This document shows, piece after piece, positions 42,783 to 50,669 of a stretch of DNA of 50,669 nt; position 1 is the stretch's first letter, and each line of letters begins with the position of its first letter. The notes under the pieces are model-generated. The model did not search any database. It was not told the origin of the DNA and was given only the letters and a program-made list of their open reading frames with translations. The DNA is from Candidatus Aerophobota bacterium (GTDB lineage Bacteria; Aerophobota; Aerophobia; Aerophobales; B3-G15): NCBI GenBank assembly GCA_030615365.1, contig JAUWZM010000009.1:1-50669 (forward strand). The letters run 5' to 3'. The position numbers and the translations under genes were made by a program.

Positions 42783-44063
42783 CTATAGGTACTCTTCAAG
42801 CATCCTTCTCCTGGCAATTCCCCGGAGTTGAGCTAATACTTTCGCCTCAATTTGCCTTATTCTCTCCCGGGTTACTCCATATCGCTCCCCTATCTCCTGC
42901 AAAGTGCAATCCCACCCATCTTCTGTTCCAAAACGGAGCTTTAAAATCTCTCTTTCTCGATCATCTCTTATCTGTTTAATTAGATTTTCCATTTCCCTTT
43001 TTAAATATTTCAAATTAACTTCTTCAAAGGGACAAATAGAGTTTTCATTTTCTATAAATTCTATTAAATAACTATTCTCATCTTCCCCAATCGGCGTATC
43101 CATGGATGTAGACTTGGTAGTTACTCTCTGTGCCCTTTCCACTTTCTCTAAAGAAATGCCACATCTCTCTGAGATATCCTTCGCAGTGGGAACTCTACCT
43201 AATTCCTGTTCTAATTCTTGAGAAATACGATTTACCTTCTTAATAAGCTCAGTAATATGGACAGGAACACGAATAGTACGTGATTGGTCAGAAATGGCTC
43301 GTGATAGAGACTGTCTTATCCACCAACTGGCATAGGTGCTAAAACGATTCCCCCGGCGGTAGTCAAATTTATCTACTGCCCGGGAAAGACCGATATTTCC
43401 CTCTTGAATTAAATCTAAAAAGGGAACTCCTCTTCCGATATACTTTTTAGCAAAGCTCACCACCAATCTTAAATTGGCTCTGATCATCTTATCTCTGTAG
43501 ATTTCATAGCAGTGCTTTGCCCACCTTATCTCTTCTCTTAAACTAAAAAATCTTTCTCTGTCCTCAGGAGGTCTTATTAAACTCCCTTCCTCTTCATTTA
43601 ATTCCGCTACAAAGTTAGATAGTTTCTTCACCTTTTTAAACTTTTTTCTTAGCCCTCGAAGATCCTCCTCTTGTACACCTCTTTTTTTAGTTAAAGAGAA
43701 AAAATAAATGTTTTTCTGAGTAAGCTCAACAACTTCTACGACTCTTAATCGAAGAATTTTCCTGCTTTCCTTTATCTTCTTCCCATAATCTCTCTCTTGT
43801 TTAGCTGACAAAAGAGGGGTTTTTCCTATCTCTTGAAGATATCTTCCTATCCCATCGCCAACTTCTGCAGAAAAGGTGGAAGGTTTGGCTGCTTCTTCCT
43901 CGGGAATAAGTTCAATCCCTTCTTGCTCAATTAAGTCAAATACACTTTCCATCTCCCCTTCTCCTATCTGCTCCCCCTCATTTAAAGCCTCTTCTATCTC
44001 TCTGTGGGTAAGTTTCCCTTCTTTTTCGCCTTTCGCTAATAATTTCTCAATTCTTTTATCCAT
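42783..44063 (-). CDS. rpoD: RNA polymerase primary sigma factor
   Basis: 426 aa. Region 1.2 (DGIGRYLQEIGKTPLLS), region 2 (DLIQEGNIGLSRAVDKFDYRRGNRFSTYASWWIRQ), region 3 (IRVPVHITELIKKV) and region 4.2 (LQEIGERYGVTRERIRQIEAK) are all present; region 1.1 is short and acidic. Group 1 sigma-70; its presence fits the TTGACA/TATAAT promoters found throughout. Last gene of the zapA–cvpA–dgt–dnaG–rpoD operon. Confidence 0.96.
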   Translation of the reverse strand: MDKRIEKLLAKGEKEGKLTHREIEEALNEGEQIGEGEMESVFDLIEQEGIELIPEEEAAKPSTFSAEVGDGIGRYLQEIGKTPLLSAKQERDYGKKIKESRKILRLRVVEVVELTQKNIYFFSLTKKRGVQEEDLRGLRKKFKKVKKLSNFVAELNEEEGSLIRPPEDRERFFSLREEIRWAKHCYEIYRDKMIRANLRLVVSFAKKYIGRGVPFLDLIQEGNIGLSRAVDKFDYRRGNRFSTYASWWIRQSLSRAISDQSRTIRVPVHITELIKKVNRISQELEQELGRVPTAKDISERCGISLEKVERAQRVTTKSTSMDTPIGEDENSYLIEFIENENSICPFEEVNLKYLKREMENLIKQIRDDREREILKLRFGTEDGWDCTLQEIGERYGVTRERIRQIEAKVLAQLRGIARRRMLEEYL

Positions 44064-44166
44064 ACACGCACCTCAAACCTTCTCCCGTTAGAAAAAACCC
44101 ATCCGTAAGGGAAAATATAAAGACTCATGAGAGTTGGGCGTCTATCTAAATTTAGATGTGCACCAT

Positions 44167-45990
44167 CTAATTAGATTTAAAGCCTTGTCCGATTTTTCTA
44201 ACAGGATTTACTTTAATAAAATTCTTCTTTTTAGCTGCATGCTGCCTAATTAATTCTCTTACCTTCTCTTCCTCGCCTCTTTTCTCGCTTTCATTGATTC
44301 TTTCTGGATAACTTGCTATCTCTCTTTGTTTTGATACTCTCCTGAAATTATTAATTATATCTATGGCAATTTCTACCTTATCATATCCTTTCCAAGAAGG
44401 ATTAGACAAGGCAGAAGAGGAAACAATGGAAGAAAGATTCTCATCTTTTATCCGACTTATCAATTTGGAGTGAGATAGCTGGCCTTTTTCTACTATTTTG
44501 ATTATTTCTTGAGCAATTTCCCGATACGCAGGGTTAGTAAATTCATCTAAAGAAAACTCATTTTTAACTACCTCCACTGCCTCCTCTCCGCAGAGCATAA
44601 CCTGTAAAAGGCATCTTTCCCTGTCTTTTTCCTCAGATTTCTTAGAAGAGGAGTTAATAGCTGGAAAGGTAGAGTAGTTTCGCCTGGTCATAAATTTCTG
44701 AAATTCTACTAATAAATCTGCTTCATCAATATTTAACTTAGAGGCTAATCTCTTAATGAACTCCCGCCTCACTATTTGATTTTTTACTTTTTTTAAAGTT
44801 AAAAATAGAGAATCAACTATTTCCAGTTTATCTTCCAATCCCAGCGAAGGTTTTTGGTCAACTTCCAGATTTAATCTATAATCAAAATAAGAAACGGATT
44901 TTTCTTTAACCTTAATAAAAGCGTCCCTACCCTTTTTTTGAATAAAATCAGCAGGATCAGCTCCCCCAAAAAAAGAGATAACCTTTATCTGAAAATTGGC
45001 ATCCAGGAGAATATCTATACCTCTTAAAGTAGCAGATTCGCCCGCACTATCCTTATCATAGGCAACATGCACTTTATTAGTATACCTTTTCAAAAGCTCC
45101 GCCTGGGAAGGGGTAAGGGATGTGCCCAGTGAGGCAACTACATTTCTTATTCCCTCCTGGTAAAGAGATATAACATCGGTATATCCTTCAACTAAAATAA
45201 CTTCTTTCTCTTCTCTGATAAACTGCTTGGCTAAATTTAATCCGTAGAGATTTTCTCCTTTGTTAAAAAGAGGGGACTGAGGAGAATTGAGGTACTTGGG
45301 TAAGGACTCATCCAGCACTCTTGCTCCAAAACCACATATCTTTCCTGTCGGGGTAAATACGGGGAAGATAATACGGGATCGAAAATAAGCATAGTATCCA
45401 TCTTTCTCCCGGGTAGGTGAATCCGGTAAGGTGTTTGCTATTTTGCTGGGTAAAATTAAACCCAAGGCCTTTAATTTATCTGAAGAGATTTTCTTGTTAG
45501 AACAAAAATTTAAAAAATCCCGGGAGGGGGGAGCGTAACCAAGATAAAAAGTATCAATAATGGATTCTTTGAATCCTCTTTTAAGGAGATAATTTAAAGC
45601 GAAACTGTTTTCTTTTAGTTTTTGATGAAAAAAATCAGCTACCAGAGTATTGATACGGCAAAGGTCCTCTCTGTATCCTCCTGATTTGTCCAGAGTTGGA
45701 ACGGAAATACCAATTTTTTCCCCTACACTTTTCACTGCTTCTGGAAAGGAGGCTTTCTCCCATTTCATTAAAAAGGTAAACACATTCCCTCCCACCCCAC
45801 AACCAAAACAATGGAAGAGCTGTTTTTCTGGTGATACTACGAAAGAAGGAGTGCGTTCTTGATGAAAAGGGCAAAGAGCCTGATAATTCCTTCCGCTTTT
45901 CTTCAAAGAAATATAGCTTCCAATTATTTCTACTATATCACTTTCCTCAAGTATCCGATCAATTATGTTATTCGGAATAAATCCTGCCAT
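44167..45990 (-). CDS. dnaG: DNA primase
   Basis: 607 aa from the ATG at 45988-45990 (MAGFIPNNIIDRILEESD), with GGGGA five bases upstream. The CHC2 zinc site (CPFHQERTPSF, HCFGCG) is N-terminal. The TOPRIM core has VEGYTDVISLY and AYDKDSAG; a helicase-binding C-terminal domain follows. It overlaps dgt by 23 bp. Just downstream are two adjacent short palindromes (ATCTAAATTTAGAT and ATCTAATTAGAT). Confidence 0.96.
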   Translation of the reverse strand: MAGFIPNNIIDRILEESDIVEIIGSYISLKKSGRNYQALCPFHQERTPSFVVSPEKQLFHCFGCGVGGNVFTFLMKWEKASFPEAVKSVGEKIGISVPTLDKSGGYREDLCRINTLVADFFHQKLKENSFALNYLLKRGFKESIIDTFYLGYAPPSRDFLNFCSNKKISSDKLKALGLILPSKIANTLPDSPTREKDGYYAYFRSRIIFPVFTPTGKICGFGARVLDESLPKYLNSPQSPLFNKGENLYGLNLAKQFIREEKEVILVEGYTDVISLYQEGIRNVVASLGTSLTPSQAELLKRYTNKVHVAYDKDSAGESATLRGIDILLDANFQIKVISFFGGADPADFIQKKGRDAFIKVKEKSVSYFDYRLNLEVDQKPSLGLEDKLEIVDSLFLTLKKVKNQIVRREFIKRLASKLNIDEADLLVEFQKFMTRRNYSTFPAINSSSKKSEEKDRERCLLQVMLCGEEAVEVVKNEFSLDEFTNPAYREIAQEIIKIVEKGQLSHSKLISRIKDENLSSIVSSSALSNPSWKGYDKVEIAIDIINNFRRVSKQREIASYPERINESEKRGEEEKVRELIRQHAAKKKNFIKVNPVRKIGQGFKSN

Positions 45991-47035
45991 TATATCCCCA
46001 ACTTTGCGGAAAAAAATATTTCTCATATTCCCTTAAAGCATACCAATCGGTCATCCCAGCAATATAATCTACCGCCACTCGATCAATTCCCCCTTTCTTT
46101 ATATTTTTCCTGAAATTGTTAGGAAAAAACTGAGGGTTTTTTAGATAAAACTGATAAAGACTACAAATAAGACGACGGGCTTTTTTAACCTCTTCCAACA
46201 AAATATTGCACTGATAAACTTTCTCGTACATAAAGTTTCTTAACTCATTAAACGACTTGAGAATATCCTCGCTCATCTCAAGATGAGGCTTCCACCAACT
46301 ATTTTTTATTATATCCTCCACTAACGTTGATATTCTCTCTCGATGAGTTTCTCCCAAAATTTTTATAGGCTCAAGGGGAAGATCGTCTTTCTTAATTAAT
46401 TCAGCTCTTAGGGCATCATCTATATCATGATTTACATAAGCTAAGGGATCGGCAAGTTTCACTACCTCTGCTTCAAGGGTATGGGGAGAATACGCACTTT
46501 CAGAATCTAAAATGTCTTCTCCCTCCTGGGAATGATTAAGGATACCATCCCTTACCTCCCAGGTTAAATTTAATCCTCCTTTTCCCTCAAGCTTCTCCAC
46601 TACCCGTAGGCTCTGTTGGTTATGACAGAATCCTCTCGGATAAATCTCATTTAGCGCTTCCTCTCCTATATGCCCGAAAGGAGTGTGTCCCAGGTCATGA
46701 CCAAGAGCTATGGCTTCGGTTAAATCATCATTCAATCTAAGAGCGCGGGAAATTGTTCGAGCTACCTGACTAACCTCCAGGGTATGGGTAAGTCGTGTGC
46801 GATAATGATCTCCAAAAGGAGCAATAAACACTTGAGTTTTATGTTCCAGGCGGCGAAAAGATTTAGAATGAGTAATTCTATCTCTATCACGCTGAAATTC
46901 TGTTCTCAAAGGACAGGAAATCTCTTTTTTTTCTCTACCCTTACTTTTTTTACTCTCGCACGCATAAAAAGAAAGATTCCTTTCCTCCCATTTCTCTTGG
47001 GCAACTCTATCAAAAAATGTATTTTTCAAGACCAT
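45968..47035 (-). CDS. dgt: dGTPase-like deoxynucleotide triphosphohydrolase
   Basis: 355 aa HD-domain enzyme. RRLEHKTQVF, RTRLTHTLEVSQVAR and HDLGHTPFGHIGEEAL give the metal-binding H...HD...D set; ADPLAYVNHDIDDALRA completes it. Hydrolyses dNTPs to nucleoside and triphosphate, balancing dNTP pools. Its place directly before dnaG ties it to replication. Overlap with dnaG suggests coupling. Confidence 0.93.
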   Translation of the reverse strand: MVLKNTFFDRVAQEKWEERNLSFYACESKKSKGREKKEISCPLRTEFQRDRDRITHSKSFRRLEHKTQVFIAPFGDHYRTRLTHTLEVSQVARTISRALRLNDDLTEAIALGHDLGHTPFGHIGEEALNEIYPRGFCHNQQSLRVVEKLEGKGGLNLTWEVRDGILNHSQEGEDILDSESAYSPHTLEAEVVKLADPLAYVNHDIDDALRAELIKKDDLPLEPIKILGETHRERISTLVEDIIKNSWWKPHLEMSEDILKSFNELRNFMYEKVYQCNILLEEVKKARRLICSLYQFYLKNPQFFPNNFRKNIKKGGIDRVAVDYIAGMTDWYALREYEKYFFPQSWGYNGRIYSE

Positions 47036-47036
47036 T

Positions 47037-47600
47037 TTAACTGTTTGTTTTTCCCGGTAGTAACTCCTTAAGGGTATCTATATCCTTTAACTTCTCCATG
47101 AATTTCTTTGCTTTCCCCGGGGTAACCGAAATTAAACCATCATACACAGAAGGACCTACTTTCATAAGATATGGCGCAAGAATAGACTTGTCTGTCCATC
47201 TGTTAAATTTAACTCTTAAGGGAGATATATTTATTAAAATTAAAATCATACTGCACACTAAAGCCCCTTCAGCCAGACCTAACAAAAATCCCCCTCCTCC
47301 CTCCACCCCCTTGGCAAAGGAACGTTTAAGTAGACTGTGTAAAACTGCACCTAATATTGCTCCTATTAAGGCTATTCCTACAAATATTAAAGCAAAGGCA
47401 ATGAGGCTGGCAACTTTTGGGGAGAGGAAAAGAAAATTTTCTTGAATTGCCCTACCAAGATTATCGTATTGGTTAATAGCTAAAATAATTCCCAATATTA
47501 TCCCACTTATCACAAAAACTTCTCTAAATAATCCCTTTATTAGCCCTCTTATCACAAAGGCGGCAATAATGAGTAGTAAAATTATGTCTAACCAGTTCAT
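47037..47600 (-). CDS. cvpA: CvpA-family membrane protein
   Basis: 187 aa with four predicted membrane helices (LDIILLLIIAAFVIRGLIKG; VFVISGIILGIILAI; ASLIAFALIFVGIALIGAILG; FLLGLAEGALVCSMILILI). The family was named from colicin V production; broader roles in envelope homeostasis are proposed, and in many bacteria it sits near zapA and mutS2. Its ATG overlaps the zapA stop (ATGA). Confidence 0.88.
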   Translation of the reverse strand: MNWLDIILLLIIAAFVIRGLIKGLFREVFVISGIILGIILAINQYDNLGRAIQENFLFLSPKVASLIAFALIFVGIALIGAILGAVLHSLLKRSFAKGVEGGGGFLLGLAEGALVCSMILILINISPLRVKFNRWTDKSILAPYLMKVGPSVYDGLISVTPGKAKKFMEKLKDIDTLKELLPGKTNS

Positions 47601-47859
47601 TGAGTTTTTTTCTCTAATTTTTCAATTAGCTGCTTAATTTTCTCTTTTGCCCTATAATTTTTTTCCTTTAATTGATACATTTCGGCGGCTATATTTAGAC
47701 AGGCTAAGACGCAGATTTGACTAAAATCTTTTTGGGGAGAAGAAGTAACAACTCTTTTAATCTTTTCATCTACATAAGAGGCAACTTCTTTTATTTTCCC
47801 CTTATTTTCATCGGTCCTTAAATTATATTCCTGATTGTAAATAGTAACTCTTACCCCAT
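47597..47859 (-). CDS. zapA: Cell division protein ZapA, apparent frameshift at start
   Basis: The frame VRVTIYNQEYNLRTDENKG... through FSQICVLACLNIAAEMYQLK is clearly ZapA (about 86 aa), which bundles FtsZ filaments at the Z-ring. However this frame opens after a stop with no ATG, GTG or TTG before GTA 47852-47854. A well-placed ATG (47857-47859; GAGG ten bases upstream) lies one base out of phase in a G-run, and one extra G would join them. Either an assembly error in the G-run, a real mutation, or slippage. First gene of the operon. Confidence 0.8.
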
Positions 47860-47887
47860 TTTCTTAAAAACCTCAAACTTTATCCTT

Positions 47888-47916
47888 ATATTATAGAAAA
47901 ATATCAAAAATGTCAA
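47888..47916 (-). promoter_or_regulatory. Promoter of the zapA–rpoD operon
   Basis: TTGACA (47911-47916) and TAATAT (47888-47893) with 17 bp between; TATAAT at 15 bp spacing overlaps it. About 30 bp before the zapA start. Confidence 0.7.
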
Positions 47917-48290
47917 CCTGTAGTCCTCTATGTTGTCCTCTATGTTGTCCTCTATGTCAGATTTAATCGTTAATAATTGTTAGTTCACTTAAAGGCAATC
48001 ACTATGCCATTTCGGAAGGAATCTGGAGCCACCGCTACCACGATATGCCCATACCCGCACTGTGGTAGTATAGCTCATCGGCAGTGGGGGATGGTTTCGT
48101 ATCTAAGGAGATAACTACAAATTATCGAAATTATGATACTTTCGGATTGGAGTGTAGATTACAAGATTTGCCAATAATACACTGCAAATCTTTAGGCTTG
48201 TCATCAAGTAAATCTAAGTGTCTGCACTAGTGTGATAGTACAATTTTAAGGTAGGTATGGTAATTATTATTCAAATTACCGAATCCAGAT
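47917..48290. other. Gene-free spacer with a short tandem repeat
   Basis: Begins with about 2.5 copies of a 12-bp unit TCCTCTATGTTG (47923-47957). The rest has no frame or RNA that I recognise; a short CACTAGTG palindrome lies near 48226-48233. Probably holds the terminator region of the upstream transporter operon, but no clean stem plus U-run is seen. Confidence 0.4.
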
Positions 48291-48710
48291 TTATGCTTTT
48301 CGGGAAGTTATAATCTCATTCCACTCTTTCTCTTTCCATACCCTACGAGCTCTTTGAAGCTGGTCTAATAAAATTCCTCGTGTCTCTTTGTCTTTAACCA
48401 ACGAAGATGCTTTAAAATAATCTATTAAATGATCAAGTCTCTTTAAGGCAGCCTCTTTGGCTTGTTCTTGTATCCTGGATACTTTTGCTGGATTCTTTGC
48501 AGCTTTACTTGCCGAGGAAAATCTTTTTTCTAATTTATTGCTCCATTCCTCTGGTACCTTTCCAGTATTAATAATTATCTCAGCTGCCTTATGCTTTTCA
48601 CCTACCTGTTTGCCAACAATCCTGCCCATCCATACAGCAGTAAACTTAAAAATAAGGGTGAAGAAAGCGATAAAGACGATAAAAATTAAAAAGAGGATAA
48701 GAATTGACAC
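48291..48710 (-). CDS. Small membrane protein with helical cytoplasmic tail
   Basis: 139 aa. One long N-terminal hydrophobic helix (SILILFLIFIVFIAFFTLIF), then a basic, helical, charged domain (KRFSSASKAAKNPAKVSRIQEQAKEAALKRLDHL in outline). Not recognised. It starts two bases beyond the OppF stop on the same strand, so it may belong to the transporter operon. Confidence 0.6.
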   Translation of the reverse strand: MSILILFLIFIVFIAFFTLIFKFTAVWMGRIVGKQVGEKHKAAEIIINTGKVPEEWSNKLEKRFSSASKAAKNPAKVSRIQEQAKEAALKRLDHLIDYFKASSLVKDKETRGILLDQLQRARRVWKEKEWNEIITSRKA

Positions 48711-48711
48711 C

Positions 48712-49734
48712 TTAGGTAGGTACTCCTTTTAAACTAAGTTCCCTGGCAAAATGACAGGTTACATAATGATCAGGTTCAATCTCTTTTAACTCGGGCTCCT
48801 TAGTTTTGCATATATCTTTGGCATAGCTACAGCGAGGATGAAAATAGCAACCAGGAGGGGGATTAGCTGGATTAGCTACTTCACCTTTTAAAACAATTCT
48901 CTTCATCTTAAAATGAGGATCGGGCTTAGGAACAGCAGATAAAAGTGCTTCTGTATAAGGATGTTTGGGATTGAGGAAGAGTTTTTCTGTTTTGGTCAGC
49001 TCTACAATTTTTCCCACATACATCACGGCCATCCGATCAGAGATATGTTCTACCACACTTAAATCATGGGAGATAAAAAGATAGGTTAAATTAAATTCTC
49101 CCTGTAGATCCTGCAAAAGGTTTAATATCTGAGCCTGAATGGACACATCAAGAGCTGAAACTGGCTCATCAGCCACAATGAATTTAGGATTAGTGGCTAG
49201 GGCCCGGGCAACTCCTATCCTCTGTCTTTGTCCTCCACTAAAGGCATGGGGATAACGTTTTAAGTGCTTGATATTTAATCTTACCACATTGGCTAAATAT
49301 TTAACTTTCTCCTCTAATTCTCTACCCCTTGCCATCTTATTCACCAGAAGTGGCTCTCCTATGATGTCCAGGACAGTCATTCTGGGATCCAGGGAAGAAT
49401 AAGGGTCCTGAAATATCATCTGCATATCCTTTCTCATTAGCCTTAGCTTTTTTTTATCCAGGTGAGTAATATTTACCAAATCAGCATCCTCTGTTCTGAA
49501 AAGAATATCTCCCTCTGTAGGCTCTATGGCCCTGAGGATACATCTACCCAGGGTAGTTTTACCGCAGCCCGACTCTCCTACCAGACCCATAATTTCTCCT
49601 TGCCTGATATAAAAACTCACATCATCCACAGCCTTTATATATCCGACTAATTTTCTCCAGAAACCCTTTTCAATGGGAAAATACTTTTTTAAAGAGTTAA
49701 CCTCGAGAAGAATATCTTTCTTATCTGAAACCAT
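48712..49734 (-). CDS. oppF: Oligopeptide/dipeptide ABC transporter ATPase (OppF type)
   Basis: 340 aa from the second ATG (49732-49734), which has GGAGG at 5-bp spacing; an ATG four codons earlier is possible. Walker [12 protein letters not shown]-loop [14 protein letters not shown], signature FSGGQRQR, Walker [13 protein letters not shown], and the C-terminal oligopeptide-type Cys region ([20 protein letters not shown]), which binds an Fe-S cluster in some relatives. Powers peptide import with its OppD partner 62 bp upstream. Confidence 0.92.
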   Translation of the reverse strand: MVSDKKDILLEVNSLKKYFPIEKGFWRKLVGYIKAVDDVSFYIRQGEIMGLVGESGCGKTTLGRCILRAIEPTEGDILFRTEDADLVNITHLDKKKLRLMRKDMQMIFQDPYSSLDPRMTVLDIIGEPLLVNKMARGRELEEKVKYLANVVRLNIKHLKRYPHAFSGGQRQRIGVARALATNPKFIVADEPVSALDVSIQAQILNLLQDLQGEFNLTYLFISHDLSVVEHISDRMAVMYVGKIVELTKTEKLFLNPKHPYTEALLSAVPKPDPHFKMKRIVLKGEVANPANPPPGCYFHPRCSYAKDICKTKEPELKEIEPDHYVTCHFARELSLKGVPT

Positions 49735-49796
49735 TTCCTCCTCCATTGTTTATTTTTCTTGTAACCCTTTCAAATGAGGATATTAAAAAACAGATC

Positions 49797-50669
49797 TTAT
49801 GCATAAAGAAAACATCTCACTTCATGTCCTTTTTTCACTTCTACTAAAGGAGGATCATCCACGTTACACAGACCTTCTTTGGCCTCCTCACAGCGAGGAT
49901 AAAATGTACATCCCCTGGGAAGATCGAGGGGAAGAGATATAGTTCCTTTGATAGAGTAAAGACGCTCTCTTGCCTTTTTTCCAACTTTCGGAATGGACAT
50001 TAGTAAAGCCCTTGTATAAGGATGCAAAGAATCATCAAAGATATCCTCTACATTCGCGTATTCTACTATTTTGCCTAAGTACATTACCCCTACCTTCTCT
50101 ACCATCTCAGCGATAACTCCCATATTATGAGTAATATAAAGAATGGACATACCAAATTCAGCCTGCAGACTTTTCATTAATTCCAAAACTTGAGCCTGGA
50201 TGGTCACATCCAACGCTGTGGTAGGCTCATCAGCAATAAGAAGGGATGGATTGCAGGATAGGGCCATCGCAATCATAGATCGTTGCCTCATACCTCCTGA
50301 AATCTGGTGAGGATACTCATCTATTCTCCGGATTGGATTAGGAATACCTACCTTATGAAGCATCTCTAAGGTTATTTCTCTGGCTTCCTTTTTATTCTTA
50401 GTTTTGTGAAGAAGGATTGCCTCCATAATTTGATTACCTATGGTATGAATAGGAGAAAAGGAGGTCATTGGTTCTTGAAAGATTATGGTTATCTCTTTTC
50501 CCCTGATAGATCTGATCTTTTCACCAGAAGGATCCAGCTTGACCAGCTCAAGAGAGGACTTTTTATCCTCTTTTGGATAGAAAAAAATCTTACCCTCTGT
50601 TTTCCCAGGATGAGGGGTTATTCTAAGAATTGATTGAGCAGTAACACTTTTGCCACATCCAGATTCTCC
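49797..50669 (-). CDS. oppD: Oligopeptide/dipeptide ABC transporter ATPase (OppD type), partial
   Basis: The 3' part (290 codons) of the gene; the 5' end lies beyond the window. It opens at the Walker A region ([10 protein letters not shown]), then a short insert with [14 protein letters not shown] before the Q-loop [16 protein letters not shown], signature ISGGMRQR, Walker [13 protein letters not shown], and the C-terminal [15 protein letters not shown] cysteine region. Pairs with the OppF-type ATPase downstream; permeases and binding protein would lie upstream. Confidence 0.92.
   Translation of the reverse strand, partial: GESGCGKSVTAQSILRITPHPGKTEGKIFFYPKEDKKSSLELVKLDPSGEKIRSIRGKEITIIFQEPMTSFSPIHTIGNQIMEAILLHKTKNKKEAREITLEMLHKVGIPNPIRRIDEYPHQISGGMRQRSMIAMALSCNPSLLIADEPTTALDVTIQAQVLELMKSLQAEFGMSILYITHNMGVIAEMVEKVGVMYLGKIVEYANVEDIFDDSLHPYTRALLMSIPKVGKKARERLYSIKGTISLPLDLPRGCTFYPRCEEAKEGLCNVDDPPLVEVKKGHEVRCFLYA

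Overview
This is an AT-rich bacterial chromosome segment in which essentially every gene lies on the minus strand. Gene content is that of a free-living bacterium from a deep or uncultivated lineage. It has a long secE–nusG–rplKA–rplJL–rpoBC–rpsLG–fusA–S10–spc ribosomal superoperon, compact RpoB and RpoC without large insertions, zinc-binding forms of S14, L33 and adenylate kinase, pyruvate phosphate dikinase, and a myo-inositol-phosphate synthase / inositol-phosphate lipid or DIP synthase pair of the kind seen in thermophiles and archaea. I cannot name the phylum. Spacers are crowded with short palindromic, MITE-like repeats, a habit I associate with several uncultivated anaerobic lineages.

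Layout in the direction of transcription, from high to low coordinate. (1) 50.7–48.3 kb: an oligopeptide/dipeptide ABC transporter ATPase pair (the first cut by the window edge) and a small membrane protein. (2) 47.9–42.8 kb: a zapA–cvpA–dgt–dnaG–rpoD operon behind a strong sigma-70-type promoter; zapA has an apparent one-base frameshift next to its start. (3) 42.7–34.9 kb: a ~7.8 kb integrative island inserted in a CAU-anticodon tRNA gene and bounded by a perfect 42-bp repeat of the tRNA 5' half. It carries a tyrosine integrase, an excisionase-like protein, an XRE regulator, a CGNR-type zinc-finger protein, a structured non-coding segment, a Phd/RelE-type remnant, and a three-gene operon of an AbiEi-like protein, an AbiEii-like nucleotidyltransferase and a PglZ N-terminal fragment. 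That operon sits behind a near-consensus promoter overlapped by a palindromic operator. (4) 34.5–30.1 kb: a PAP2 phosphatase, tRNA-Val, tRNA-Asp, ppdK, tRNA-Tyr and tRNA-Thr. (5) 29.8–0.2 kb: tuf, rpmG, tRNA-Trp, secE and the transcription/translation superoperon down to map.

Three observations stand out. First, rplJ and rplL are one uninterrupted reading frame (L10–L7/L12 fusion) with a perfect internal Shine-Dalgarno for separate L7/L12. Second, an inositol-phosphate cassette (ino1 plus a bifunctional cytidylyl/phosphatidyl-transferase gene) sits inside the spc operon between rplX and rplE, bracketed by a 67-bp perfect duplication of the original rplX–rplE junction, so the scar of insertion is still readable. 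Third, the tRNA island carries an AbiE-like/PglZ gene group that I do not recognise as a described defence system, now partly decayed.

The core genes work together as the transcription and translation machinery (RNA polymerase, ribosome, EF-Tu, EF-G, NusG) plus the Sec channel. The inositol cassette would ride on, and also add its own promoter to, the ribosomal transcript.
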